64,000 nucleotides of DNA from Chloroflexota bacterium (lineage in GTDB: Bacteria > Chloroflexota > Limnocylindria > P2-11E), in the NCBI GenBank assembly GCA_027310565.1, contig DAIDAP010000004.1, forward strand, positions 1 through 64,000. Direction: 5' to 3'. Numbering within the stretch: position 1 is the stretch's first letter; each line of letters starts with the position of its first letter. Shown in pieces: positions 45,007 through 54,033 of the stretch. The translations under genes and the position numbers were made by a program. The notes beneath the pieces were generated by a model. That model was not told where the DNA came from and did no database searches. It worked only from the letters and a program-made list of their open reading frames with translations.

Positions 45007-45561
45007 ATGCAGTCGGCGCTGCCCACGGCGAGCGATCTGGGCAGCATGGTCGCCTACCTGTGGGCGAACCCGTACCTCTTCATCTCGTCGAGCACGGTCA
45101 TGACCACCGGCCTCATCCTCGGCGCCGCGGTGGTCGCGGCGTCGCCGGCGCGCTCGCTGGTCCTGCGCGGCATCGGCCCCGCGCTCGCGATGGTGCTCGC
45201 CTACTTCGGCGTCGGCGCGTTCGCCCTGTCCCTGGAGATCATCCTGCGCTTCCACTCGATGATCCCGTACGAGACCGAGATCCAGCTCTACAGCGGGATC
45301 GGCCACCTCGCCGAGGCGGCCCTCGGCATCGCCATCCTGTGGCGGTTCCTGCGCGGCCACTCGCGCGCCACGTGGCTGTGGGCGCACACCGCGGCGCTCG
45401 CGTACTGGACGCTCCAGGTCGCCGTCCTCACCCCGCCGTGGTTCGCGTTCCAGGGGCAGCTGGAGCTGGTCACCACGACCGCGCTCGTGCTCCTCGCGAT
45501 CGCGGCCGCTGTGAACGTCTTCCTCTGGTGGCGGCTCCCCCGGCGCTCGTGGAGCGTCTGA
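45007..45561 (+). CDS. Integral membrane protein of unknown function
   Basis: 184 residues with about five hydrophobic segments (around 17-45, 52-75, 95-112, 122-140, 150-172). No conserved motif recognised. AAGGGATCTGG gives a ribosome site ahead of ATG 45007. Stands alone between the oxidase gene and convergent merA. Confidence 0.65.
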   Translation: MQSALPTASDLGSMVAYLWANPYLFISSSTVMTTGLILGAAVVAASPARSLVLRGIGPALAMVLAYFGVGAFALSLEIILRFHSMIPYETEIQLYSGIGHLAEAALGIAILWRFLRGHSRATWLWAHTAALAYWTLQVAVLTPPWFAFQGQLELVTTTALVLLAIAAAVNVFLWWRLPRRSWSV

Positions 45562-45618
45562 CCGGACGCTGACCGAGCGGGCGCCGGCGCGGCCGCGAAG
45601 CGCGGTGCGGCGCGCCGC

Positions 45619-47049
45619 TCACTCCGCGCAGCAGCTCAGCGTGGCGACGTCCTTGAAGAACGAGACGGCGACGATCTTGAGCGCCTCGGCCATCGTCGGG
45701 TAGACGTGGATCATGTCGATGAAGTCGTGGACCGTGGCGCCGAAGCGCATGCCCATGGCCGCCTCGTGGACGACCTCGCCGGCGTCGCGGCCGACCATCG
45801 ACACCCCGAGGACCCTGCCGCTCTCGCGCTCGATGACCATCTTCACGATCCCGCGCTCGTCCCGGACCGCACCGGCGCGCGGGACGTGGCGCATCGACAC
45901 GACGCTGCAGGAGCAGGCGTGACCCCGCGCGACCGCCTCCTCGTCGGTCAGACCGACGACCGCGACCTGCGGGTCGGTGAAGATCGCCCGCGGGACGACC
46001 CGGTGGCTCACCGTGCGCCGCTCCGCGCCGAGCGCGTTGCCGGCGGCGATGTTGCCGTCGTGGGCGCCCACGGGGGTCGCCATCCGGCTCTCGGTCTGCG
46101 TGCCGATGACGTCGCCCGCCGCCCAGATGTGCGGGACGCTCGTGCGGAGCTCGGCGTCCACCCCGACGAAGCCGCGCCCGTCGACCGCCACGCCGGCTCG
46201 CTCGAGGCCGATGCCGTCGGTGTTGGGGGTCCTCGTCGTGGCGATGAGGATGCGCGCGGCGCTCACCCGCTCCTCGCGGCCGGCGGTCCGCACGGACGCG
46301 GTCACGCCGTCCGCGTCGCGGCGGACGCCGACGATCTCCACGTCCGTGCGGATGTCGACCCCCTCGTCGCGCAGGGCCTCCTCGAGCGCGGCCGACACCT
46401 CCGGCTCGTGGCCGGGGAGGATCCGCTGCGAGCGCTGCAGGATCGTCACGGGCGTGCCGAGCCGCTGGAACATCTGGCCCAGCTCCAGCCCGATGTAGCC
46501 GGCGCCGACGACGAGCAGCGACGCCGGCTGGTCCAGGAGCTCCTGGGGCTCGTCCGCCGTGAGCAGGTCGCTCGTCAGATAGGGGACGTCCGAGAGTCCG
46601 GGGATGCTCGGGACGAGCGGACGCGCCCCGGTGGCGATGAGGATCTGCTCGCCGTGCAGCCGCCGACCGTCGACCTGGACGGTGTGCGGATCGACCAGCG
46701 CGGCGTGGCCCCGGTGGAGCCGCACCCGCTCGCTCGTCGCGAGCATCGCTTCGTACTTGCGGCCGCGGAAGTCGTGGACGACCTCGTCCTTGCCGCCGAC
46801 GAGCGCCCTGAAGTCGAGGTCGAGCGACTTCGCGCCCAGACCCGGGAAGCGCGGGTGCCGCGCCTCCCAGTGGATGCGCGCGGCCTCGATGAGATCCTTC
46901 GACGGCAGGCAGCCGCGGTTGACGCAGGTGCCCCCGACCGTGCGCGACTCGGTCATGACGGCGGTCCTGCCGAGCTCGGCGGCCCGCAGCGCCGCGGCGA
47001 ATGCGGTCGTCCCCGAGCCGAGGATGACGAGGTCATAGCTCTCGGTCAC
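45619..47049 (-). CDS. merA: Mercuric reductase
   Basis: 476 residues, short form without the N-terminal heavy-metal-binding domain. Pyridine nucleotide-disulfide oxidoreductase fold: LVILGSGTTAFAAALRA, redox-active GTCVNRGCLPSK (Cys42, Cys47), VVGAGYIGLELGQ, HIWAAGDV and a C-terminal vicinal Cys pair in SCCAE (473-474), the feature separating MerA from lipoamide dehydrogenase and glutathione reductase. It reduces Hg(II) to Hg(0) with NADPH. GGGGAGG precedes the start. No merT, merP or merB is adjacent; divergent from an ArsR regulator. Confidence 0.93.
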   Translation of the reverse strand: MTESYDLVILGSGTTAFAAALRAAELGRTAVMTESRTVGGTCVNRGCLPSKDLIEAARIHWEARHPRFPGLGAKSLDLDFRALVGGKDEVVHDFRGRKYEAMLATSERVRLHRGHAALVDPHTVQVDGRRLHGEQILIATGARPLVPSIPGLSDVPYLTSDLLTADEPQELLDQPASLLVVGAGYIGLELGQMFQRLGTPVTILQRSQRILPGHEPEVSAALEEALRDEGVDIRTDVEIVGVRRDADGVTASVRTAGREERVSAARILIATTRTPNTDGIGLERAGVAVDGRGFVGVDAELRTSVPHIWAAGDVIGTQTESRMATPVGAHDGNIAAGNALGAERRTVSHRVVPRAIFTDPQVAVVGLTDEEAVARGHACSCSVVSMRHVPRAGAVRDERGIVKMVIERESGRVLGVSMVGRDAGEVVHEAAMGMRFGATVHDFIDMIHVYPTMAEALKIVAVSFFKDVATLSCCAE

Positions 47050-47071
47050 GCGGCACCTCCCCGGTTCGTGG

Positions 47072-47118
47072 CTCGATTATCTCATCGAGTTTTCTCGATG
47101 TAAATGCCGCGCATCGAG
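47072..47118. promoter_or_regulatory. Four CATCGAG/CTCGATG half-sites between merA and arsR-type gene
   Basis: CTCGATT (47072-47078), CATCGAG (47083-47089), CTCGATG (47094-47100) and CATCGAG (47112-47118) alternate in orientation. The middle pair is a perfect 7-bp inverted repeat with a TTTT spacer. This is the expected place and form of an ArsR-type operator controlling both divergent genes. Confidence 0.6.
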
Positions 47119-47154
47119 GTACGCTTTGGGCTGTCCGCCGGGACCGGAGGGTGA

Positions 47155-47532
47155 ATGAAGGCCGCACGGATCCCCGCCCGCGCCGCGCGCACGGCCCGGA
47201 CTGCTCCCACCGGCGAGCAGCTCGCCAGCTTCTTCCAGGGTCTGGCCGACCCGATCCGCGTGGAGATCCTCGAGCTCCTGCTCGGCGGCCCGATGACCAC
47301 GGGGGAGATCGTCCGCCGCGTCGGCCGCGCGCAGGCGACCGTCTCCTCGCACCTGACGTGCCTGCGCTTCTGCGGCTACGTCGAGGCCCGGCGCGAGGGC
47401 CGCAACGTCCGGTACGAGATCATCGACCCCAGGGTGCGGACCCTCCTCCGGATCGGGCAGCGCTACCTGCGGGAGAACGCCGAGCGGATCATGGCGTGCC
47501 GGGTGATCGCGACGGAGCGGGGAGGCGAATGA
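47155..47532 (+). CDS. ArsR/SmtB-family metal sensor, CmtR-like
   Basis: 125 residues. Winged helix: LADPIRVEILELLLGGPMTT, GEIVRRVGRAQATVSSHL recognition helix, then the wing RREGRNVRYEII. Cysteines at 69, 73 (Cx3C in the recognition-helix region) and 115 near the C-terminus reproduce the spacing of the Cd/Pb sensor CmtR of Mycobacterium tuberculosis (Cys57, 61, 102). The mercury regulators of Streptomyces are also ArsR-type. It is therefore probably a thiophilic-metal-responsive repressor of merA and of itself. GGAGGG lies ahead of the ATG. Confidence 0.9.
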   Translation: MKAARIPARAARTARTAPTGEQLASFFQGLADPIRVEILELLLGGPMTTGEIVRRVGRAQATVSSHLTCLRFCGYVEARREGRNVRYEIIDPRVRTLLRIGQRYLRENAERIMACRVIATERGGE

Positions 47533-47593
47533 GGATGGACGCCGTCCGGAGCGGCGCGGGGGAACCTTTCCGCCGCCGGGCCGTTCCACGACT

Positions 47594-48169
47594 GTGACCG
47601 TGCGCGCCCTCCTCGGCGTGATCGTCCTGGGCGCCTCCCTCGGGCTGGGCGCCTCGCCCGCCCTCGCTTCGTGCGCGCCGCCGGCGCCGACCGCCGAGAA
47701 CGCCGGGCGCGCGGAGGCGGTGGTCTACGGCACGGTCACCGACGCGAGCGGTGGGGCCATCACGCTGCGCGTCGATCGGGTCCTCAAGGGCTCCGCCGGA
47801 GCGAGCGTTCGCGTCTTCGTCGGCCCCGGCCGTGGCGGGAGCGGCGGTAGCGCGGTGGCGACGAGCATCGACTACCAGGCGGCCGTCGGCAGCGACCACG
47901 TCATCTACCTCCAGCGCGCGGCCGACGGCCAGCTCGAGACCAGCGCCTGCAACGGCAGCCACGCGGGACCGCCCACGGCCGAGGAGACGGCGCTCTTCGG
48001 CGCCGGGAGCTCTCCGGCTCCGTCGCCCGCGCCGGCCGCGCCCGGCGCGGTGTACGGCACGCCGTCGCTGCCGCAGGTGCCGGCGGCGGCCTGGGCCGCG
48101 CTCGCGCTCGTCGCGGTCCTGGCGCTGAGCGGGCTGCTCCTGGGCAGGCGCCGCGGCGGAGCGTCGTAG
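47594..48169 (+). CDS. Secreted, membrane-anchored protein, NTR/TIMP-like
   Basis: 191 residues. Signal peptide with cleavage around SPALA-SC (residue 24-25), then a Cys-initiated domain (SCAPPAPTAENAGRAEAVVY; TLRVDRVLKG) with a second Cys in TSACNGS, resembling netrin/TIMP-like folds of small secreted bacterial proteins. A Pro/Ala linker and a C-terminal transmembrane helix (AAAWAALALVAVLALSGLLL) followed by RRRGG anchor it outside the membrane. GTG start. Downstream of the metal regulator with a 61-bp gap, so possibly co-expressed; function unknown. Confidence 0.75.
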   Translation: MTVRALLGVIVLGASLGLGASPALASCAPPAPTAENAGRAEAVVYGTVTDASGGAITLRVDRVLKGSAGASVRVFVGPGRGGSGGSAVATSIDYQAAVGSDHVIYLQRAADGQLETSACNGSHAGPPTAEETALFGAGSSPAPSPAPAAPGAVYGTPSLPQVPAAAWAALALVAVLALSGLLLGRRRGGAS

Positions 48170-48224
48170 CAGGCAGCGCGCGAAGGGCGCGCGACCCGGA
48201 GGCGAGCACGCGAAGGTCCGTCGG

Positions 48225-48268
48225 TCCGGCGGCGATCCGCCGGACGGATTCAGATAGCTTCCGTCCGG
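48225..48268. terminator. Overlapping GC-rich hairpins between convergent gene and tRNA
   Basis: TCCGGCGG-CGAT-CCGCCGGA (48225-48244) and CCGGACGG-N13-CCGTCCGG (48240-48268) share bases 48240-48244, so the two stems exclude each other. They sit directly behind the tRNA 3' end and the secreted-protein gene, a natural bidirectional terminator position. No T-run. Confidence 0.5.
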
Positions 48269-48340
48269 TGAGCCTGCCGGGATTCGAACCCGGAACCAAG
48301 GGATTAAAAGTCCCCTGCTCTGCCGTTGAGCTACAGGCCC
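48269..48340 (-). tRNA. tRNA-Lys (UUU)
   Basis: 72 nt folds into a full cloverleaf: 7-bp acceptor stem (5' GGGCCTG pairing with CAGGCTC, one G-U), D arm GCTC/GAGC, anticodon stem GGGGA/TCCCT with loop CTTTTAA giving anticodon TTT, and T arm CCGGG-TTCGAAT-CCCGG. Discriminator base A; CCA is not encoded (the gene continues CCGG). Confidence 0.95.
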
Positions 48341-48379
48341 CACCTCAATTCTGAACGCCGAGCGGCGCGTTTGGCGCGC

Positions 48380-49063
48380 CTACGTCCGCAGGCCGTTCCG
48401 CTCCTCCATCCGGGTGAGACCGAGCGCGGAGGCCCGGATGACGGCCTCGAGGCGCGAGTGGACGCCGAGCTTCTCGATCACGTTCTGCACCTGGCCGCGG
48501 ATCGTGTTCACCGCGAGCCCGGTGTGCGTCGCGATCTCCTTCGTGTCGAGTCCGCGGGCCATCAGCTCGAGCACGTCGCGGTCACGCGAGGTGAGCATCC
48601 CGGCCACGCCCTCGCGGTCGCGACGCGCCTGCTCGCGATCGCGCTGGCGCGCGAGCAGCCGCGCGAGGTCGGCGGCCGCGATGACGATCTCGCCCGCCGC
48701 CGCCCGCTTGAGCGCGGACACGATCCGTTCGGCCGGCTCGGTCTTGGCGATGAAGCCCGCCACGCCGACCTCGATCGCCGCGAGGAGCGTCTCGTCGCGG
48801 GCGTCGCCGGTGAGGATGACCGCGCTCGCGCGGCGGCGGTCGCGGCGGATGGCCCGCGCGACGTCGGTCCCGACGCCGTCGGGCAGGTGCTGATCCAGCA
48901 CCACCAGACGCGGGTCCCGCTCGGCGATCGCCGCGAGCGCCGCGCTCACCGTGGACACCGGCTCCAGCACGTCGAACTCCGGCTCGCGCCGCAGCAGGGC
49001 CACGAGCGCGTCGGCGAGGATCGGATGGTCCTCGACGATCAGCGTGGTGACGGGGGCGCTCAC
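48380..49063 (-). CDS. LuxR/NarL-type response regulator
   Basis: 227 residues. Receiver 5-125 with acidic pocket IVEDHP, phospho-acceptor Asp57 (LVVLDQHLPDG), Thr in ILTGDA and Lys in IAKTEP. C-terminal LuxR HTH (SRDRDVLELMARGLDTKEIA, then HTGLAVNTIRGQVQNVIEKL). DNA-binding transcription factor; last gene of the four-gene signalling operon, start overlapping the kinase stop (GTGA), so the upstream kinase is its likely partner. Confidence 0.95.
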   Translation of the reverse strand: MSAPVTTLIVEDHPILADALVALLRREPEFDVLEPVSTVSAALAAIAERDPRLVVLDQHLPDGVGTDVARAIRRDRRRASAVILTGDARDETLLAAIEVGVAGFIAKTEPAERIVSALKRAAAGEIVIAAADLARLLARQRDREQARRDREGVAGMLTSRDRDVLELMARGLDTKEIATHTGLAVNTIRGQVQNVIEKLGVHSRLEAVIRASALGLTRMEERNGLRT

Positions 49064-50901
49064 TCGGCACCACCGGCCGGCGGGGAAGACAGCGCGAACG
49101 AGAAGGTCGCGCCGCGGCCGACCTCGGCCTCCGCCCAGACGCTCCCGCCGTGCCGATGGATGATGCGCTGGACCGTCGCGAGCCCGATGCCGGTGCCCTC
49201 GAACTCCGCCTGGCTGTGGAGCCGCTGGAACGGGCCGAAGAGCTTGTCGGCGTAGCGCATGTCGAAACCCGCTCCGTCGTCGCGCACGTGGAAGACGAGG
49301 AGCCCGTCGCGGCGCTCCGTGTCGAACGCGATGTGCGCGCGCTCGCGCGTGCGGGTGAACTTCCAGGCGTTCTCGAGCAGGTTGGTGAGCACGACGCGCA
49401 GCAGCCGCGGATCGCCGCGCGCCGGTGCCGCGCCGTCGCAGGTGAAGTCGACTGCGCGCACGCGGTCCCGCCGCCGGAGCTCCTCCACGATCTCGGTCGC
49501 CATCGCGGCGAGATCGACCTCGGCCGGCCGCATCTCGTCGCGGGTGACGCGGGAGAGCGTCAGCAGGTCCTCGATCAGCAGGCCCATCTGGACCGCGCCC
49601 GCGCGGATGCGGCCGAGGATGCGCCTGCCCTCCTCCCCCAGCCCCTCGGCGTGGTCCTCGAGGAGGATGAGGCTGAAGCCGTCGATGCTGCGGAGCGGAG
49701 CGCGCAGGTCGTGGGACACCGAGTAGGCGAAGGAGGTCAGCTCGTCGTTCAGCACGCGGAGCTCGGTGAGCCGCCGCCTCAGGTCCTCGTTGAGCTCGCT
49801 CACGCGCGTGTAGAGGCGACGGTGCTCCACGACCACCGCGGCCTGGTCGGCCACGAGCCGGAGCAGCTCGAGGTCGTCGTCCACGAAGGTGGCCGCGTTG
49901 TCGAGGATCATCGAGGCGACGCCGATGCGGTCGTCGCCGACGGTCATCGGCGCGGCGAGGACGGTGTGACGGGCGCGCGAGCGGAACCGCTCGGGCACCC
50001 CGGGAGCCCCGGGCGACTCCTCGAGGACCATGGCGCGCTGCTCGAGGACCACGCGGCCGGTCATCGATTCCTCGAGGCGGCGCTCGAGCTTCTCGCCGCG
50101 CGCCGGCCAGTACACGAGCAGCGCGCGCTCCGCGTCGTAGATGCCGACGCCGGCGTCGCGCGTCCCCATCACCGACGCGACCGCCGTCGCGAGGCCGCGG
50201 AGCAGCACGTCCTCGCCGGGCTCGGTCGCCAGGCGCGTCGCGGTGCCGATGAACGAGAACAGCGCCGGCGCGAGCCACGTCCGCCGGAGCACCGGCGGCG
50301 GTGCGAAGCCGAGCAGGTAGCAGAGCCCGGACGCGAGCGCGAGCGGAAGCGCGAGAAGACCGATGAGCGGGGAGAGGATCGCGGCCCCGGCCGCGGCCAT
50401 GGCCAGGCCGAAGCAGAGCGTCCCGGCGGCGATGAGCTCGAGGCGCCGCCGCGAGACGCCGCGGGCGGCGCCCGAGGCGCGTGCGACCAGGACACCGGCG
50501 TAGGCCTCGAGCCCGACGAACCCGACGACCACGAACGCCGGTACGCCGCCGGGCGGCGGCGTACCGGCCGCGGCGACGAGCCCCGCGCTCACCAGCCAGG
50601 TGGCGACGGCCGCCGCGACGGCGAAGCGAGGGATGGCGACGATCGTCGCGAGCGCGCGCAGCGTGAGCGCGGGCAGCGCGAGAAGCGCGGTCACCGGGAC
50701 GGCCGAGAGCCACACGGGCATGGCGGCGCCGAGGAGCGCCATGAGGGCGCTGTGAGCGAGCGCGAGCGCCGGCGCCAAGAAGAGCAGCGCGACGTCGATC
50801 GATTGCCGGGTCGGCCGGCGGACCGCCCGGCCGAGCGCGATCGCGAACATCGCCAGGAAGACGGCGGTCGTCGCGTACTGCACGAGCTGCTGCGCGTTCA
50901 T
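49060..50901 (-). CDS. Membrane sensor histidine kinase with GAF domain
   Basis: 613 residues. Residues 1-210 form seven hydrophobic segments, a MASE-like membrane sensor. A GAF domain follows (about 225-365), then HisKA with SVSHDLRAPLRSIDGFS (His397) and HATPase_c with NLLENAWKF, DDGAGFD and GTGIGLATVQRI. ATG overlaps the upstream gene's stop (ATGA). Pairs with the LuxR regulator downstream. Confidence 0.94.
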   Translation of the reverse strand: MNAQQLVQYATTAVFLAMFAIALGRAVRRPTRQSIDVALLFLAPALALAHSALMALLGAAMPVWLSAVPVTALLALPALTLRALATIVAIPRFAVAAAVATWLVSAGLVAAAGTPPPGGVPAFVVVGFVGLEAYAGVLVARASGAARGVSRRRLELIAAGTLCFGLAMAAAGAAILSPLIGLLALPLALASGLCYLLGFAPPPVLRRTWLAPALFSFIGTATRLATEPGEDVLLRGLATAVASVMGTRDAGVGIYDAERALLVYWPARGEKLERRLEESMTGRVVLEQRAMVLEESPGAPGVPERFRSRARHTVLAAPMTVGDDRIGVASMILDNAATFVDDDLELLRLVADQAAVVVEHRRLYTRVSELNEDLRRRLTELRVLNDELTSFAYSVSHDLRAPLRSIDGFSLILLEDHAEGLGEEGRRILGRIRAGAVQMGLLIEDLLTLSRVTRDEMRPAEVDLAAMATEIVEELRRRDRVRAVDFTCDGAAPARGDPRLLRVVLTNLLENAWKFTRTRERAHIAFDTERRDGLLVFHVRDDGAGFDMRYADKLFGPFQRLHSQAEFEGTGIGLATVQRIIHRHGGSVWAEAEVGRGATFSFALSSPPAGGAE

Positions 50902-53552
50902 GCGTGGTGGCTCCCGAGCCACCGCGCCGCCCATGGCACGACCTCGGCGCCGGGCATCGGCCGCGCGATGTGGTAGCCCTGCGCGAGATCGCAGCCCAGG
51001 CGCCGCAGCTCGTCCCAGGCCCCGGAGTCCTCGACGCCCTCCGCGACGACCTGGAGCCCGAGCGCGTGCGCGAGGTCGATGGTGGCGCGCACGATGGTCC
51101 GGCTGGAGGGCGCATCCATGTCGACGACGAAGGAGCGGTCGATCTTCACGGCGTTCACCGCGAGCCGCTGGAGGTAGGCGAGCGACGAGTAACCGGTGCC
51201 GAAGTCGTCGATCGCGAGCCGCAGCTCCATCTCACGGAGCCGCGCGAGGATGCGCGCCGCGGCGGCGGCGTCGGCCATGACGTCGTCCTCGGTGATCTCG
51301 AGCGCGAGGCGCGACCGGGCCAGCCCGGCGCGGTCGGCGAGCCGCGCGACGAGCTCGGGGAGCTCCGCGTCCTGCAGCACGCGCATCGGGATGTTCACCG
51401 CGACCCGGACGTCGAGCCCGTCGTCGGACCACCGTCGCGCCTGACGCACCGCCTCGCCCATGACCCAGCGCGTCAGACGCTTCATCAGCCCGGACCGCTG
51501 GGCGAGCGGGATGACGTCGGAGGGCGGCAGCAATCCGCGCTCGGGGTGCTGCCACCGCACGAGCGCCTCGACACCCTCGATCGCTGCGGAGGCGACGTCG
51601 ACGATGGGCTGGTAGTGGAGCACGAGCTCGTCACGCTCGATCGCGCGGCGGAGCTGGGCCATGAGCGCGAGCCGCTCTGGGCTGTACTCGTCGTCCGCGG
51701 CGCCGTACACGGCGACGCCGTCGGTCCGCTTGGCGTGCGCGACCGCGGCCTCGGCGCGCCGCAGCAGCGTCTCGGCGTCGTCACCGTCGCGCGGTGAGAC
51801 CGCGACCCCGATGCTCACGCCGAGCGGCACCTGCTCGTCCTCGAGCGGCAGCGGCCGGTCGAACGCCGCGTGGAGGTCTCGCGCGCGCGCCAGCGCGTCC
51901 GGCTCGCCCTCCACCGCGACGAGCGCCGCGAACTCGTCGCCGCCGAGCCGCGCGACGACCCCCTCGTCGCCGAGCACCTGGCGGATGCGGGCCGCGGCGG
52001 CGCGCAGCAGCGCGTCGCCGGCCCGCGCGCCGAACGCGTCGTTGGTGTCCTTGAAATGGTCGATGTCGAGGTGCAGGAGCGCGTGCGCCCCCGCGCCCAC
52101 CGCGCCGGCGACGACGTCGCGGAGCCGCGCGCGGTTCGCGAGGCCGGTGAGCGCGTCGTAGTGCGCGAGGCGCTCGAGCTCGGCGGCGTGAGCCTCCGCC
52201 GCGTCGCGCAGCCGGCCGTTCTCGAGCGCGAGCGCGACGAGCGTCGCGAACCGCTCGAGCAGCGCCACCTCCGTCGCGCCGGGGCGCCCGCGCCCCAGGG
52301 TACCCACGGCGAGGGCCCCCAGGGTGACTCCGGCGTGTCCGACCGGGACGGCGAGGACGGCCTCCCCGCCCAGCGCGACGGTGCTCTCGTCGGGCGGCTC
52401 GTCGTGAGCGCGCAGCTGCACGGACGACGTGCGGACGGCACGGGCGATCACCGACGACGCCGTCGCGAACGAGCGGCCGGCCGCGGCGCCGAACGCACCG
52501 GCCGCGCCGGCCACCTCGCAGCGCCCACCGCGGACCGTGACCGCCGCCGCGCCATCCGTGCCGATGGCGCGCATGACCCCGCGGAGGACCGCGACGAGCA
52601 CCTCGCCGAGGGCGCCATCCGCCGCGACGGCACGCGCGGCGTCCGCGAGCGCCTCGGCCTCGACCCGCTGCCGCTCGGCGTGGGCGAAGAGCCGCGCCGC
52701 CTCGAAGGAGGGCGCGATCTCCGCCGCGAGCATCTGCACGAGCTGTTCGTCGTCGGCGGTGAAGACGCGCCGCGACCGGCTCAGCCCGACGAGGACGCCG
52801 ATGACGCGCGCGCCCACCAGCAGCGGCGCGGCGATCGCGCCGACGGCGCCGCCGGCCGGCACGACGCGACGCGGCAGCGAGGCGAGGTCCTCGATCGCGA
52901 CCGTCTCGCGCCGCTCGAACGCGCGCCCGGCCACACCCTCCCCCGGGCGGATGGCAAGCCCCCCCATCTCGGCAGCCCCGTCGACCGAGACCGGCCGCAG
53001 CAGGCCGGCGTCGGCGTCCCAGGTGTGGAGGACCGCGGCGTCGACGCCGAGCGCTCTGCGCACGTGGCTCAGCGCGATCTCGGCGAGCGCGAGCGGCTCG
53101 GGCAGGCGGCCGATGTCGCCGGAGACGTCGCGAAGGGCGCGGACCGTGCGTTCGAGCGAGCGCCGCGCGCGGCGCGCGGCGGCCTGATGGAGCTCGCGGT
53201 CGACGACGGCGGGCAGACGCGCGAGGCGGCCCTTCACCAGGTAATCGGTGGCTCCCGCGCGCATCGCATCGACGGCGACGTCCTCGCCCATGGTGCCCGA
53301 GACGATCACGAAGGGAAGGTCGGGCTCACGTCCGCGGACCATCTGGAGCGCGACGCCCGATCCGAACTCCGGCATGCTGTGGTCGGAGAAGACGATGTCC
53401 CACGGGCCGTGCGCGAGCGCGGCGTCGAGCGCGTCCGCGCCGTCGACGCGCTCGTACGCGACCGCGTAGCCCGCGCGCCGCAGCTCCCGGGCGAGCAGCT
53501 CCGCGTCGTCCGCGGAGTCCTCGGCGATGATCGCGCGGAGCGGCGTGCTCAC
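50898..53552 (-). CDS. Receiver-GAF-GGDEF-EAL c-di-GMP enzyme
   Basis: 884 residues. Receiver 1-125 (Asp57 in VFSDHSMPE), one GAF at about 130-285 and a second GAF-like region at 300-445, GGDEF 455-615 with intact LGGDEF, and EAL 630-880 with EALVRWQHP, NIPMRVL, EITEDDV, DDFGTGYSSLAYLQ and VKIDRSFV. Both catalytic sets look intact, so it may synthesise and degrade c-di-GMP depending on phosphorylation and GAF ligands. An inhibitory RxxD site ahead of GGDEF was not seen. One base separates it from the receiver gene upstream. Confidence 0.95.
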   Translation of the reverse strand: MSTPLRAIIAEDSADDAELLARELRRAGYAVAYERVDGADALDAALAHGPWDIVFSDHSMPEFGSGVALQMVRGREPDLPFVIVSGTMGEDVAVDAMRAGATDYLVKGRLARLPAVVDRELHQAAARRARRSLERTVRALRDVSGDIGRLPEPLALAEIALSHVRRALGVDAAVLHTWDADAGLLRPVSVDGAAEMGGLAIRPGEGVAGRAFERRETVAIEDLASLPRRVVPAGGAVGAIAAPLLVGARVIGVLVGLSRSRRVFTADDEQLVQMLAAEIAPSFEAARLFAHAERQRVEAEALADAARAVAADGALGEVLVAVLRGVMRAIGTDGAAAVTVRGGRCEVAGAAGAFGAAAGRSFATASSVIARAVRTSSVQLRAHDEPPDESTVALGGEAVLAVPVGHAGVTLGALAVGTLGRGRPGATEVALLERFATLVALALENGRLRDAAEAHAAELERLAHYDALTGLANRARLRDVVAGAVGAGAHALLHLDIDHFKDTNDAFGARAGDALLRAAAARIRQVLGDEGVVARLGGDEFAALVAVEGEPDALARARDLHAAFDRPLPLEDEQVPLGVSIGVAVSPRDGDDAETLLRRAEAAVAHAKRTDGVAVYGAADDEYSPERLALMAQLRRAIERDELVLHYQPIVDVASAAIEGVEALVRWQHPERGLLPPSDVIPLAQRSGLMKRLTRWVMGEAVRQARRWSDDGLDVRVAVNIPMRVLQDAELPELVARLADRAGLARSRLALEITEDDVMADAAAAARILARLREMELRLAIDDFGTGYSSLAYLQRLAVNAVKIDRSFVVDMDAPSSRTIVRATIDLAHALGLQVVAEGVEDSGAWDELRRLGCDLAQGYHIARPMPGAEVVPWAARWLGSHHA

Positions 53553-53553
53553 G

Positions 53554-54033
53554 TCACGCCGTCGGTGGCGGCGGCTCGTTCAGGACGAGCCAGTACAGCC
53601 CGATCTCGCGCACGGCCTCGACGAAGCGCTCGAAGTCCACGGGCTTGCGGATGTAGCTGTTCGCGCGCAGCTCGTAGCCCTGGATGACGTCCGACTCCTC
53701 CTTCGAGGACGTGAGGATCACGACCGGCAGCAGCCGCGTGGCGTCGCTGGCGCGCAGGCGCCGCAGGACCTCGAGGCCGTCGACCTTGGGGAGCTTCAGA
53801 TCGAGGAGCACGACCTGCGGGTCGGCCGGATCGCGGCCGGCGTGCGCTCCCTCCCGGAACAGCCACTCGAGGGCCTCGGCGCCGTCGCGCACGACGACGA
53901 TCGGATTGCGGACGTTGTTCCTGCGAAAGGCGCGCAGCGTGAGCGCCTCGTCGTCCGGATTGTCCTCGACGAGCAGGATGACCGTGCCGTCGGTCGCGCG
54001 CACCGCGCCGCGGTCTCTTCCACCCACCGTCAC
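53554..54033 (-). CDS. Single-domain response regulator (Rcp1-like)
   Basis: 159 residues, receiver only. LLVEDNPDDE, phosphorylation Asp78 in VVLLDLKLPKVDG, VILTSSKEES and YIRKPVDFERF place it with the Rcp1-type regulators that partner bacteriophytochrome-like kinases. It has no output domain, so it probably relays phosphate or binds a kinase. GTG 54033 follows AAGGGGGA; first gene of the minus-strand signalling operon. Confidence 0.9.
   Translation of the reverse strand: MTVGGRDRGAVRATDGTVILLVEDNPDDEALTLRAFRRNNVRNPIVVVRDGAEALEWLFREGAHAGRDPADPQVVLLDLKLPKVDGLEVLRRLRASDATRLLPVVILTSSKEESDVIQGYELRANSYIRKPVDFERFVEAVREIGLYWLVLNEPPPPTA

Noticed and set aside
45619-47049. Dihydrolipoamide dehydrogenase or glutathione reductase
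   Set aside because: The C-terminal vicinal cysteines (SCCAE) and lack of the His-Glu-containing LPD ending (HPTLSE pattern replaced by YPTMAE) fit MerA; the ArsR metal sensor next to it agrees.
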